DNA from: Planctomycetia bacterium
GTDB taxonomy: Bacteria; Planctomycetota; Planctomycetia; Pirellulales; Thermoguttaceae
DNA length: 53,964 bases
Direction: 5' to 3'
NCBI GenBank assembly: GCA_030527205.1
Contig: JAUNBG010000025.1
Span: 1 to 53,964 of the forward strand
Part shown: piece by piece, positions 19,861 through 28,140 of the stretch
How the letters are laid out: every line of letters begins with the position of its first letter
Position numbering within the stretch: position 1 is the stretch's first letter
Notes under the pieces: generated by a model
The model's input: only the letters and a program-made list of their open reading frames with translations
The model's database searches: none
What the model was told of the DNA's origin: nothing
Translations under genes and position numbers: made by a program

Positions 19861-21231
19861 ATGAGCAGGGAAGCTCAATCTTCGAGAAAGAGTCGATCAA
19901 TCGAGCTTTGTTTTCGTTTGATTGGAATCGTTCTCTTTTCGACTCTTTTTCTTATTATTTCTGACGAAAAAATCTGGGGAGCTGTTTATAAAACCCCGAA
20001 TTTTATCGTTAAAGCAGAATCGGCCGATTTTGCCAAAGAAGTTGCGGAAACAGCAGAACAATTTCGGTTGGATCTTGCGAAACTCTGGTTAGGGACGGTT
20101 ATGCCGCAATGGGGCGCTCCTTGCCAAATTCAGGTTGAAGTGAGCGAACATTTGGGCGCTGGCGGAAATCTGTCGTTTACATTTGACAAAGGCGAAGTTT
20201 TTGGTTGGTCGATGACGATACAGGGAAGTCGCGAACGAATTTTAGATTCCGTTATTCCTCATGAAATAACGCATACGATTTTTGCTTCTTATTTAAGAGA
20301 ACCAGTTCCTCGTTGGATTGATGAAGGCGCGGCGACGTCGGTTGAATCTCAAGTCGAACGGGCAAATTATCGAAATATGTTGATCGGTTTTCTGAAAGAG
20401 AAACGGGGAATTCCGTTTTTGGAAATGATTCGATTGAAAGAATATCCGAAAGATTCTAAAGATATGTTGACCTTTTATTCGCAAGGATTTTCTGTTTGCG
20501 AATATTTGATTCTTATTGGCGGTCATCGTCGTCTCATCGAATTTGCCCAATTAGGGGTTAAATCGGGAAATTGGAATCACGCTTTAAAGAAATTTTATGA
20601 TTTTGACAATCTTGGCGAACTTCAACTGAATTGGACTCAATGGATCAATCAATGGTATTCCGATTTTTATCTTGCAGGACGCCCGGATCAATTTCCGCCT
20701 GTTCAACGATTGGCCGCTTATCAACCGAGTTCAAACGAAATAACAGCTGCTCAACTGGACCAATCTCGAAGGTCTGATTCCGAGCTTAATTCAATTGTTT
20801 CAATGACAAATTTTTCTCAAAATGACGCTTCCTTGATTGCTTCTCATCAAGCAACGGTTTCCGAAACGAATTTGTCGAGAATTCAATCGCTTGATCATTC
20901 GATTGCTTCGGAAGATTGGGGGAATGGATCGTTAAACCTTCAAAACATTTTTGAAAACGGCGTCGGCAGCACAATTCCCTATTTTAGCGCCAGGGAATCA
21001 GGAAAGAGCGATCGAAACAATGACGCGAAAGATTCGTTTGTCTCCAACGACAATTTGGGGAAATCAATGGTTCAAAAAGAATGGCGTTCCGATCAGTTTG
21101 AATATCAAGGTTCTTATGGGACGGGAATAACGTTGCAAACGTCCGGTCATAACAAATCAACCGAAGACTTTTCAACAGATCCCAAATCAGACAATTCGAG
21201 CGTTAAAATTCTTGCTCAACAGAAAGATTGA
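19861..21231 (+). CDS. Exported gluzincin-type zinc metallopeptidase (peptidase MA-like)
   Basis: 456 residues. An N-terminal hydrophobic segment (about 20-33) acts as signal or anchor. The zinc site is complete: His134, Glu135 and His138 in PHEITHTIF, and the third ligand Glu155 in WIDEGAAT, 17 residues later. This HExxH...E spacing is that of gluzincins such as the peptidase MA family. Family-like sequence continues to about 280 (LNWTQWINQWY). The last 175 residues are Ser/Asn/Gln-rich and probably disordered. The ATG at 19861 follows an A/G-rich stretch (GGGGAGATATCG). It is the only plus-strand gene in the first 34 kb. Substrate unknown. Confidence 0.82.
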   Translation: MSREAQSSRKSRSIELCFRLIGIVLFSTLFLIISDEKIWGAVYKTPNFIVKAESADFAKEVAETAEQFRLDLAKLWLGTVMPQWGAPCQIQVEVSEHLGAGGNLSFTFDKGEVFGWSMTIQGSRERILDSVIPHEITHTIFASYLREPVPRWIDEGAATSVESQVERANYRNMLIGFLKEKRGIPFLEMIRLKEYPKDSKDMLTFYSQGFSVCEYLILIGGHRRLIEFAQLGVKSGNWNHALKKFYDFDNLGELQLNWTQWINQWYSDFYLAGRPDQFPPVQRLAAYQPSSNEITAAQLDQSRRSDSELNSIVSMTNFSQNDASLIASHQATVSETNLSRIQSLDHSIASEDWGNGSLNLQNIFENGVGSTIPYFSARESGKSDRNNDAKDSFVSNDNLGKSMVQKEWRSDQFEYQGSYGTGITLQTSGHNKSTEDFSTDPKSDNSSVKILAQQKD

Positions 21232-21444
21232 ACGTTTCCTTTTTCATGTTTTCCAAATCGAAGTCGAAAAGGGCAACAGGGAGCGTCTTTTCGGAATCTG
21301 CCTGTTTGCTTACGAGTTTCCGGTTTCAACGATTCGGGTTTCCTTTAGCTTGAATATAAATATCTTTGGTTCATTTGAACCGTTTTTATCAACGGTTTCA
21401 ACGATTTGGGAAAATTTAAATTGATCGTTAAATGTTCAAAAAAG

Positions 21445-21544
21445 TTTCTATAAAGCCGACGCCTGGGGAACTTCGCCGACGCATAACCTTCGGTAATGCG
21501 TCAATTTAAATCGCAGTATTTCGGAAAAATTCAAGGAAAAACTC
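21445..21544 (+). repeat. R2 element, copy a
   Basis: Starts TTTCTATAAAGCCGACGCC and ends near CAAGGAAAAACTCTATAAA. It shares CGCATAACCTTCGGTAATGCG with copy d, but the internal hairpin is decayed. It lies 3' of the plus-strand peptidase gene, in the same orientation. Its end merges with the left end of R1 copy E. Confidence 0.75.
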
Positions 21545-21647
21545 TATAAAATCTGTTTTTTACAATAAACTCCATTCGGAAAACGTTGCGAAAAACAGTT
21601 CCAGCAGACGAGACGTCCGCGTTCCTAAGGGGTTTTTAGAACTTCCT
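21545..21647 (+). repeat. R1 element, copy E (left end replaced by R2)
   Basis: Right end is intact (GGGGTTTTTAGAACTTCC); the left end is fused to R2a, so the usual AGGAAGTTC is missing. Central part matches copies D and G (TACAATAAACTCCATTCGG). Inner hairpin GCAGACG-AGA-CGTCCGC. Confidence 0.8.
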
Positions 21648-21651
21648 AAAA

Positions 21652-21952
21652 GACTGTTCTTCGCCGATTTTTCTTTTCGCGACACAGAATAGAAGATTAT
21701 CCGTCGAAAAAAAGATTTTCGCTTAACAATAAGTTTTATCAAAAAGGATTTCGCGCAGCGCAGCGAACAGGATAAAAACTCCTGAAACGAGCGACGAAAA
21801 CGAAACTTTTTCAAATGAAACAGCCGTTTTAAAAGCGATTTAAAAAAGGAAAAAATCGGAAGTTCCAAAAAGAAAGCGTCATTGCGTTTTCGCTGCGTCG
21901 CTGCGCGAACATTTCCAATATCATTACAAAAATCGGGGCAAGAGCAGCAAAA
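21652..21952 (-). repeat. R3 element, copy a
   Basis: About 300 bp, inverted relative to the copies at 43.0 and 50.8 kb. Its ends are CCGATTTTT and AAAAATCGG. Shared inner blocks include TTTTCGCGACACAGAATAGA, CGCGCAGCGCAGCGAACAGG and GGAAGTTCCAAAAAGAAAG. No coding capacity. Confidence 0.82.
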
Positions 21953-21977
21953 GATGTTTTGAGGAAATTCAAATCAA

Positions 21978-22982
21978 TTAACAATCTATTTCGAGAAGCG
22001 GGCAGACAATCGTTTGCGGATCCCAATTCCAGGCGATTCCAGTCCAGGCCAAACCTGTTCCAAATCCGAGCATTAATAATTTTTGAGGTTTTGTTAAGAA
22101 TTCCCGAAGACGAGAAACAATAGTCAGCGGAATGGAAGCGCAAGACGTATTGCCGAATTCTTCGATCGAAAGCGGAACCTTTTCCAATGGAATTCGATTC
22201 AAACGACTTAAGTTCTGAATAATGTAACGGTTTGCCTGATGAAACAGGAAAGCGTCAACGTCATCTTTATTCCATTTCGCTTTATTCAAAAGGTTGCGTA
22301 TCATTGCAGGAACTCGCTCAATTGTAAACTCATAAACCTTGATTCCGTCCATTTCATAGGCTTGTTCATTATTTCGAATTTCTTCGTTCGGACGCAATCC
22401 TTTTCGATAACCGACAGGACAATGAATGGCCATTGCTCCAGAACCGTCTGTTCCAAAAATATAGGAAAAGGAATCGTTTGACGCTTCCAAAATTGTTGCC
22501 GAGCCAGCGTCGCCAAAAAGCGGCGCGGCGCCTTGATTGTTTGGAGAAAAACGAAGCGACGGCGTATCGCCAACTAAAAGAAGAACTCTTTTCAAGCCGA
22601 GACCTTGAAGCAAAGATTGGGCGATAAGAAATCCGTCGCAAAAACCTGGACATCCGCGATTAATATCGAAGGCCAAAACGTCATTGGAAAGGTTGAGTCG
22701 CGCTTGAAGAATGCCGCTTGTTCCCGGCGCTAAAAAGTCAGCGGTTTGCGTTATAAAGACAATAGCTTCAATAGAATTTCGGTCAATATTAATATGTTCG
22801 AATAAATGTTCAGCCGCAGCGGCACAAAGGTCGGATGTGCAGCCAGAAACAACAGTTCGACGCGTTTTAACGCCAATATTATTAATGATTCGATCAACGG
22901 TTTCCTTGCCCAAAAGTTCATAATGATCGGACGCATTGGAAATATGTCGGGGGACAGCACAGGAAAGCCCGAGAATTCGCAT
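21978..22982 (-). CDS. 3-oxoacyl-ACP synthase III (KAS III/FabH-like)
   Basis: 334 residues, normal for KAS III. The catalytic triad is complete: Cys111 in NRGCPGF, His248 in FHQANRY and Asn278 in FGNTSCAS. The nearby GDAGSATILEA is also typical. KAS III condenses an acyl-CoA with malonyl-ACP. The start ATG at 22982 has AGGAG eight bases upstream. It lies 14 bp after the ACP gene on the same strand, and both sit behind glycan genes. It may therefore make an acyl group for a surface glycan or lipid rather than serve bulk fatty acid synthesis; this is inference. I leave out fabH as symbol for that reason. Confidence 0.9.
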   Translation of the reverse strand: MRILGLSCAVPRHISNASDHYELLGKETVDRIINNIGVKTRRTVVSGCTSDLCAAAAEHLFEHINIDRNSIEAIVFITQTADFLAPGTSGILQARLNLSNDVLAFDINRGCPGFCDGFLIAQSLLQGLGLKRVLLLVGDTPSLRFSPNNQGAAPLFGDAGSATILEASNDSFSYIFGTDGSGAMAIHCPVGYRKGLRPNEEIRNNEQAYEMDGIKVYEFTIERVPAMIRNLLNKAKWNKDDVDAFLFHQANRYIIQNLSRLNRIPLEKVPLSIEEFGNTSCASIPLTIVSRLREFLTKPQKLLMLGFGTGLAWTGIAWNWDPQTIVCPLLEIDC

Positions 22983-22996
22983 AATAGTCTCCTGAA

Positions 22997-23224
22997 TTAT
23001 GAAAGACGGGAATCGGCCAACGAAATGAGTTCAGCAACAGTTTGACAGCTTCGAAGTTGATCGACTTTAAGATTGAGTCCAATTTCCGCGAACAAAGTTA
23101 AAACAGACAGTTTGCCGACGGAGTCCCAGGTTTTTAATGTTTCAAGGGGCAAATTGTCGGTCAGGCTTCCTTCCGCGACATTTAAAATAAACTCAAGTTC
23201 TGTGATAAATTCTGCTTTTGTCAA
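22997..23224 (-). CDS. Acyl carrier protein, TTG start
   Basis: 75 residues. Ser35 in TWDSVGKL is the phosphopantetheine site (DSV in place of the usual DSL). The four-helix ACP pattern is visible around it (FITELEFILNV, LSVLTLFAEIGL, TVAELISLADS). The open frame runs up to 23485, but the upstream part is non-conserved and contains an R4 remnant. The TTG at 23224 has AAAGGAG (23231-23237) six bases before it and gives the family-standard N-terminus, so it is chosen. It is probably translated together with the KAS III gene 14 bp downstream. The closest parallels are dedicated ACPs of secondary or glycan-modification pathways. Confidence 0.86.
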   Translation of the reverse strand: MTKAEFITELEFILNVAEGSLTDNLPLETLKTWDSVGKLSVLTLFAEIGLNLKVDQLRSCQTVAELISLADSRLS

Positions 23225-23289
23225 TGTTCTCTCCTTTATAAAAAATGAACTATATCGAATCCGAAACGGACGCCAGGCAACGTTTTTTA

Positions 23290-23345
23290 TTGTTTTCAGA
23301 TTTGTGAGCCCAACGATTCGGTTTTCAATGAGGTTGACTCGAATA
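23290..23345 (-). repeat. R4 remnant
   Basis: TTGTGAGCCCAACGATTCGG and TTTTCAATGAGGTTGACTCG match the left half of reverse R4 copies at 27.85 and 48.5 kb. It lies in the false 5' extension of the ACP frame. Confidence 0.45.
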
Positions 23346-23349
23346 ACAA

Positions 23350-23991
23350 TTATTTTGATTGAGTCAATTCTGGTTTTTGAATTTTCTGATAAAAATCGGG
23401 AAAAAAATAATGGCCGATTGTCTTCATGCCAAAGGAATAAGGAAGGGTTAACAGGACGATTTTTAAATCCATCAAAACGGACCAATTTTCGACATACAAA
23501 ACATCCAATTCATAGTTTTGGGCATTATTCATTTCGCGACCGCCCATAATTTGAGTCAGGCCAGTAATTCCCGGCTTGACGTTCAATCGTTTTCGTTCTC
23601 GTTCAGAATATCGTTCTCTTTCCCAGGGAACGTCGGGTCGGGGGCCGATCAGACACATTTCGCCCCGAATAACGTTCAGGAGTTGCGGAAGTTCGTCAAA
23701 ACCGAGTCGAATGATTTTGCCAATGGGCGTAACCCGCGGATCATGATCCAGCGTCAGAACTTTTCCGTCGCTGGCGGTTATCATTTCTGAATCGACATAC
23801 ATTGATCGAAATTTGATCAATCGAAAAACATTTCCGTTTCGTCCCAATCGCTCACTGATAAAAAAAACCGGTCCCCGAGAGGTTAATTTGATCAAAATGG
23901 CAAAAATGAACAAAATCGGCAAAACAACGATCAATCCCAAAAGAGCGATCAACCATTCCAAACCATATTTTAAACGCCAAATTGGCCTCAT
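23350..23991 (-). CDS. Bacterial sugar transferase (polyprenyl-phosphate glycosyl-1-phosphate transferase)
   Basis: 213 residues, the short PglC-like form with one N-terminal membrane helix (about 12-35). Motifs of PF02397 are clear: LIKFRSMY, LGFDELPQLLNVIRGEM, CLIGPRPDVPWE, and VKPGITGLTQI. It places the first sugar-1-phosphate on undecaprenyl phosphate at the cytoplasmic face and so starts assembly of a repeat-unit glycan. It sits in a row with a GT4 glycosyltransferase and GNAT upstream and ACP/KAS III downstream, all on the minus strand, separated by 120-190 bp. Confidence 0.93.
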   Translation of the reverse strand: MRPIWRLKYGLEWLIALLGLIVVLPILFIFAILIKLTSRGPVFFISERLGRNGNVFRLIKFRSMYVDSEMITASDGKVLTLDHDPRVTPIGKIIRLGFDELPQLLNVIRGEMCLIGPRPDVPWERERYSERERKRLNVKPGITGLTQIMGGREMNNAQNYELDVLYVENWSVLMDLKIVLLTLPYSFGMKTIGHYFFPDFYQKIQKPELTQSK

Positions 23992-24146
23992 TCAAATTCC
24001 GTTCGTTTTGCGTTATAATTGTTGATGTTTTTCTGTTAAAGTCAATATGAAAATCGGATTGCTGGTTTGTCCGACCGGAACAAAGGCCGATTTCGAAAGG
24101 GCGAACACTGTTGTCTGTTTTGATTTTTGTTTTGATAAAATGAAGA

Positions 24147-24773
24147 TTATTTCAATTCTTTCTCAATAATACAATAGCCGTTCTCTCGAAACAATTCTTT
24201 AAAACCGATTGCTCGATCAAAGGCAAGAGCTCGCGGATTATTCAAATAAACTTGACCTCGAATTTTCTGATAACCCATTTCCTTGGCAATTCGTTCGCTT
24301 TCATTAATCAAAGCGAGAGCCGTTTCCAGATCGCCGCGATATTTTTCCTCAACGGCGATTATTTGCGAAATAAAGACGGTTCCCTCTTTTTTTATTCCCG
24401 ATTCAATCCCTTTTAAACGTTGCCCGAAAATCGATTTGATCTTTTGAAGAACAGAATTGATTAGCGTTCGAAAAACGAGAAAATCGGTCAAACTTTTCAA
24501 AAGGAGCTCAGGCAAAAAAGAAAGGGCAACTTTTTTTCGAAAGTCTGTTAAAAGATATTTTCCCGCGCCAGCGCGAATTCCGCAGAGATCGCCGCTTTCG
24601 GAATGAATGGCAACAAGGGCGATTCCCGTTGGAAAGTCGATATAATAACGATACATTTGCGAAACATACTTATTTCCCATTCGACTGGCAAATTGTTTGG
24701 GAAAGGCTTGAATATGAACTTTTGCAACTTCTTCCAAATCTTCTGACTGCATTTTTCTGACTTGAATGCTCAT
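24147..24773 (-). CDS. GNAT-family N-acyltransferase
   Basis: 208 residues. The N-terminus IQVRKMQSEDLEEVAKVHIQAFP is the usual GNAT beta1-alpha1. The core has QIIAVEEKYRG (beta4 and the start of the pyrophosphate loop; the classic QxxGxG/A is degenerate) and YLNNPRALAFDRAIGFKE (motif B-like) near the end. Such enzymes move an acyl group from acyl-CoA to an amine. Between a GT4 and a sugar transferase gene, acylation of an amino sugar is the most plausible role; inference. An insertion at about 95-125 (KSLTDFLVFRTLINSVLQK) is unusual. Confidence 0.75.
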   Translation of the reverse strand: MSIQVRKMQSEDLEEVAKVHIQAFPKQFASRMGNKYVSQMYRYYIDFPTGIALVAIHSESGDLCGIRAGAGKYLLTDFRKKVALSFLPELLLKSLTDFLVFRTLINSVLQKIKSIFGQRLKGIESGIKKEGTVFISQIIAVEEKYRGDLETALALINESERIAKEMGYQKIRGQVYLNNPRALAFDRAIGFKELFRENGYCIIEKELK

Positions 24774-24825
24774 TTTAACAGCTCTTGAATTGTTTTGTTT
24801 CTGGCGATCCTGCGAGAAAAACTGT

Positions 24826-24947
24826 TTTTATAGACGTTTTCATCGACGTTTTTCTTGAGTTTTTCTGAAATGCGGCGATTTAGGGAGTCGCATTCGCAAA
24901 GGTTATGCGGCGGCAAAGCGGAAAAATCTAAGCGTCGGCATTATAAC
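24826..24947 (-). repeat. R2 element, copy c
   Basis: Reads in the direction of the GT4 gene and starts 20 bp past its stop codon. Internal hairpin AATGCGGC / GTCGCATT (24869-24876 and 24887-24894) with a 10-base loop. Outer parts include the GCCGACGC and TATAGACGTTTTC ends; the last part carries a short internal duplication (GACGTTTTC ATC GACGTTTTTC). Confidence 0.82.
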
Positions 24948-24966
24948 CTTTGGTTTTGGATTTGCT

Positions 24967-26304
24967 TTATGATTTTTGTGCCAATTGTCTTAGCAGTTCA
25001 TCCGTTTTTTTGCATTGGGCTTCCATATCGAAATGGGAACGAGCATATTCGACCCCATTTTGACCAAGCTGTTGTCTTTCTTCATTGGAAAAACCAATCA
25101 TTTTTAACGTTGCATCCATTAATGCGTCTGAAGATTCCGGTTCAAAAAAGAGTCCGCATTTTGAATCCTGAACAAGCCGCTCAATCGCTCCCAAAGCGCC
25201 AGCTATAAGCGGTTTGCCCGTCGACATATAAACCTGCGTTTTGGAAGGAATGGCTCCAAAATGCTGCGACATCTTTTTAAGATGAACCAAAAGCGCGTCA
25301 GCCATATTAAAATAGTCGAAAATTTCTGTCTCGGAAACCGGTTCAAGAAAACGAACGTTTTGAATATTCCGCTCTTGAACTTCGTTCGCCAAAAGTTTTC
25401 GTTCGCCGCCATAACCAATCAAAACAAAGACGACTTTCTCAAGTTTCGAGATTGTTCCCTCGATTTCGGTCAAATTATTGTCCCAGACTTTTGAGCGTTC
25501 GTTGTCTGTTTCTTTTGATTCTTTAATTAATTGTTTTTGCTCAACAATATAATTCTGAATTTTTTCGCCTGCTTCAAGAACAATGCGAAGTCCTTGCGGT
25601 TCGCCAATATTTCCTGCATATAAAATGACGAAACGATTTTTTATGTTGAGCTTGCGACGAAGTTCGTCATCATCAGACGGCTTAAAAGCGTTATAATCAA
25701 CCCAATTATAAATTGCGCTAATTTTATCGGCAGGAGCGCCGCGTTGAATCAAATGTTCGACCATTTCAGGAGAAAGGGTCGAAATCCAATCTGCTGCCGC
25801 ATAACATTTGCGTTCTGTCCAAAGCAGAAAGCGTTTCAGCCAGGGAGAATGAACATAACCCATTTCAATCGGAGCTTCCGGCCAGGAATCTTGAATGCGA
25901 ACAAACAATTTTCCGCCGCGAATCCAACGAACAAATCCAATCGAAATCGGTTGAAAATAGGGATAAGCGGGAACATACCAAATATCGGGACGGCGGCAAA
26001 ACAAGGCAAAGAAAAAGGTCATCATTCCAAACGTCAGGAACTGAAGAACTCGATATTTCATATTATCCCGTTTCGCCGATGTAAACGACCAAAGTCGTCG
26101 AATCGTTAGAGACTCAGAAACGCGTTCTGTTTGAAGGAAACGTTTTTTATAACCAGGATAAACTGTTCCGACAGGATAGGACGGGAAAGTTGTTAAAACT
26201 TCAACTGTGTGACCGTTTTTCAGAAACTGTTCGACGCATTGTCCCATTAATCGGGCAGGACCGGTTTCTGGAGGATAAACCATTGAAACGACTGTTATCT
26301 TCAT
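24967..26304 (-). CDS. GT4 family glycosyltransferase (WbuB-like)
   Basis: 445 residues from the ATG at 26304 (a TTG six bases earlier is the frame's first start). N-terminal Rossmann domain: MVYPPETGPARLMGQCVEQFLKNG-like opening with the donor-side FVRIQDSWPEAP motif. C-terminal domain: LYAGNIGEPQGL and the E-x7-E-like GKPLIAGALGAIERLV. These match WbuB/PglA-type transferases that add an amino sugar to a lipid-linked acceptor. Residues 255-290 hold a charged insertion. It starts 30 bp after the purD stop codon, so both may share a transcript. Confidence 0.88.
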   Translation of the reverse strand: MKITVVSMVYPPETGPARLMGQCVEQFLKNGHTVEVLTTFPSYPVGTVYPGYKKRFLQTERVSESLTIRRLWSFTSAKRDNMKYRVLQFLTFGMMTFFFALFCRRPDIWYVPAYPYFQPISIGFVRWIRGGKLFVRIQDSWPEAPIEMGYVHSPWLKRFLLWTERKCYAAADWISTLSPEMVEHLIQRGAPADKISAIYNWVDYNAFKPSDDDELRRKLNIKNRFVILYAGNIGEPQGLRIVLEAGEKIQNYIVEQKQLIKESKETDNERSKVWDNNLTEIEGTISKLEKVVFVLIGYGGERKLLANEVQERNIQNVRFLEPVSETEIFDYFNMADALLVHLKKMSQHFGAIPSKTQVYMSTGKPLIAGALGAIERLVQDSKCGLFFEPESSDALMDATLKMIGFSNEERQQLGQNGVEYARSHFDMEAQCKKTDELLRQLAQKS

Positions 26305-26334
26305 TAGCAACGCTTTAATTCATAATGAAAAGGT

Positions 26335-27615
26335 TTATTTCGCAAGGTTAATTTCTTTATCGGCAATATCGTTGCGATATCGGCAACCGTTCCAGAAAAT
26401 CTTTTCAACGGCGTCATAAGCGCGTTTTTTGGCTTCTGCAACAGAATTTCCAAGGGCAGTAACATCAAGGACGCGGCCGCCGTTTGTCAAAACCTTGTCG
26501 CCGTCCAGTCTTGTTCCCGCATGAAAAATTTTGACATTGGAACATTGAGCGGCTTCATCCAGTCCGAGAATTAAATCCCCTTTTCGATAGGAACCGGGAT
26601 AACCGTCGCTAACCATAACAACGCAAACCGCAGGACGATCATCCCATTCAAGCGGTTCGAGTTCATCAAGACGACCGTCGATAACCGCAGTCATAACGTC
26701 AATCAAATCGGTTTTCAAACGCATAAGCAACGGCTGACATTCCGGATCTCCAAAACGAACATTATATTCGAGAACTTTGGGACCGTTTGATGTCATCATC
26801 AATCCGGCATAAAGAATTCCTTTAAACGGAATTCCTTGAACATTCATTTCATGAACTGTTGGAACCAGAATATTTTCCTCGATCCAATGAAGTTTTTGAT
26901 CATCGACCAATGAAGCAGGGCAATAAGCGCCCATTCCGCCTGTATTGGGACCGAGATCGCCATCAAAAGAGGCTTTATGATCTTGCGCGGGTTGAAGCGT
27001 CATAATTGTTTGACCGTCCGTAATCGCTAAAACCGATGCTTCCTGACCTATCAGGCATTCTTCAATAATAAATCGATTGCCTGCGTCACCGAATTCATGA
27101 TTGGCGATTCGATGAATTGCTGCCGACGCTTCTTCCAGATTTTTGCAGACAATGACTCCTTTTCCCGCCGCCAAGCCGTCTGCCTTAATGACGCATTGAA
27201 GGTCGCCGCTGGCTTTCAAATACGAAACAGCAGCTTCCTCTTCCGAAAAAGTTCGATGATATGCGGTTGGAATATTGGCCGCATTTAATATTTTTTTACA
27301 AAAGATTTTGCTGGCTTCAAGCTGAGCCGCTTTTTGATTCGGGCCAAATACGCGAAGTCCAGCAGCTTCAAAAGCGTCAACGATCCCGGCCGAAAGCGGC
27401 AATTCTGGTCCAACAACGGTTAAACCGATTTGATTCTGTTGAGCAAAACGAATCAAAGCAGGAAAATCATTTTCCCTAATATCAATATTTTCCGCATCAA
27501 TTGCGGTTCCTGCGTTTCCCGGCGCAACATAAACTTGATCGACTTTTGGACTCTGACCCAACTTCCAAGCTAAGGCGTGTTCGCGTCCGCCGCTTCCGAT
27601 AATCAGAATTTTCAT
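26335..27615 (-). CDS. purD: Phosphoribosylamine--glycine ligase
   Basis: 426 residues, full length. It joins glycine to 5-phosphoribosylamine using ATP, the second step of purine synthesis. Clear family landmarks: N-terminal MKILIIGSGGREHALAWKL, GPNQKAAQLEASKIFCK, ATP-grasp VIKADGLAAGKGVIVC, HKASFDGDLGPNTGGMGAYCP-type loop, and EYNVRFGDPECQ. Start ATG at 27615. R1 copy F ends only 26 bp upstream of this start, so the promoter or leader of purD overlaps the element. Confidence 0.97.
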   Translation of the reverse strand: MKILIIGSGGREHALAWKLGQSPKVDQVYVAPGNAGTAIDAENIDIRENDFPALIRFAQQNQIGLTVVGPELPLSAGIVDAFEAAGLRVFGPNQKAAQLEASKIFCKKILNAANIPTAYHRTFSEEEAAVSYLKASGDLQCVIKADGLAAGKGVIVCKNLEEASAAIHRIANHEFGDAGNRFIIEECLIGQEASVLAITDGQTIMTLQPAQDHKASFDGDLGPNTGGMGAYCPASLVDDQKLHWIEENILVPTVHEMNVQGIPFKGILYAGLMMTSNGPKVLEYNVRFGDPECQPLLMRLKTDLIDVMTAVIDGRLDELEPLEWDDRPAVCVVMVSDGYPGSYRKGDLILGLDEAAQCSNVKIFHAGTRLDGDKVLTNGGRVLDVTALGNSVAEAKKRAYDAVEKIFWNGCRYRNDIADKEINLAK

Positions 27616-27641
27616 ATGGTTATTCCCAAGATTGTTTTATG

Positions 27642-27750
27642 AGGAAGTTCTAAAAACCTGGCTTTTTCAACAAACGCATTTCGAATAAAATCGTTAAAAC
27701 GAGTTCTTGCGACGAGACGTCCGCGCTCTTAAGGGGTTTTTGGAACTTCC
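27642..27750 (+). repeat. R1 element, copy F, with 5-bp target duplication
   Basis: 109 bp. TTATG stands on both sides (27637-27641 and 27751-27755). Left half close to copies A and B (CAACAAACGCATTTCGAATA). One G is missing from the inner hairpin. It lies in the 5' region of purD. Confidence 0.9.
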
Positions 27751-27774
27751 TTATGAATAAAAGTCATTGTTTGA

Positions 27775-27905
27775 ATATCGAAGCCGGAAAAACCGGAATG
27801 GGCAACAGGCTTCGCTCGTTGACAATCTATCCGTTTGTAATCTATTTGTTGACCGGCTTGCGAATTCAACGATCAGGGATTTTTATTGGATTGAGTCTAA
27901 TCGAA
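27775..27905 (-). repeat. R4 element, reverse
   Basis: Reverse of the typical blocks: CCGGAATGGGCAACAGGCTT, then ACCGGCTTGCGAATTCAACG, ATCAGGGATTTTTATTGG and ATTGAGTC. This copy shows the most complete left part of R4. Confidence 0.6.
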
Positions 27906-28140
27906 AATCAAGCGAAAAATATAATTTATGCAATATATTTCAGCTAAAAAAGAAAATTCAACAACAATAACCCCTTCATTATTTTAGAGGAGAGCGTTCA
28001 AAAGAACAATCCCCCCCATTAATCATCAAAAACGAGTCTGATCTTTCCGTCAAACAGAAGTCATTCTATTAATTTCCCTTATTGTCGGGCTTGCAAATAT
28101 TAACAATCAGGTTTTTCTATTGGCTTGGTTATGAGTCAAA

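Larger units (their letters stand above)
21232..21977. other. Convergent intergenic region built of repeats R4, R2, R1 and R3
   Basis: Between the 3' ends of two convergent genes. A reverse R4 (21270-21345), then R2a, R1 copy E and R3a follow head to tail with almost no unique DNA between them. No gene. Confidence 0.75.
27616..28140. other. Intergenic region with R1 copy F and R4 copies
   Basis: No gene. R1 copy F (27642-27750), reverse R4 (27775-27905), and a second reverse R4-like stretch at 28075-28140 (GGGCTTGCAAATATTAACAA). Two in-frame plus-strand readings over the R4 copy are not genes. Confidence 0.6.

Noticed and set aside
23225..23485. 87-residue extension of the ACP
   Set aside because: No ACP family member has it, it contains repeat remnants, and a good Shine-Dalgarno site marks the TTG start.
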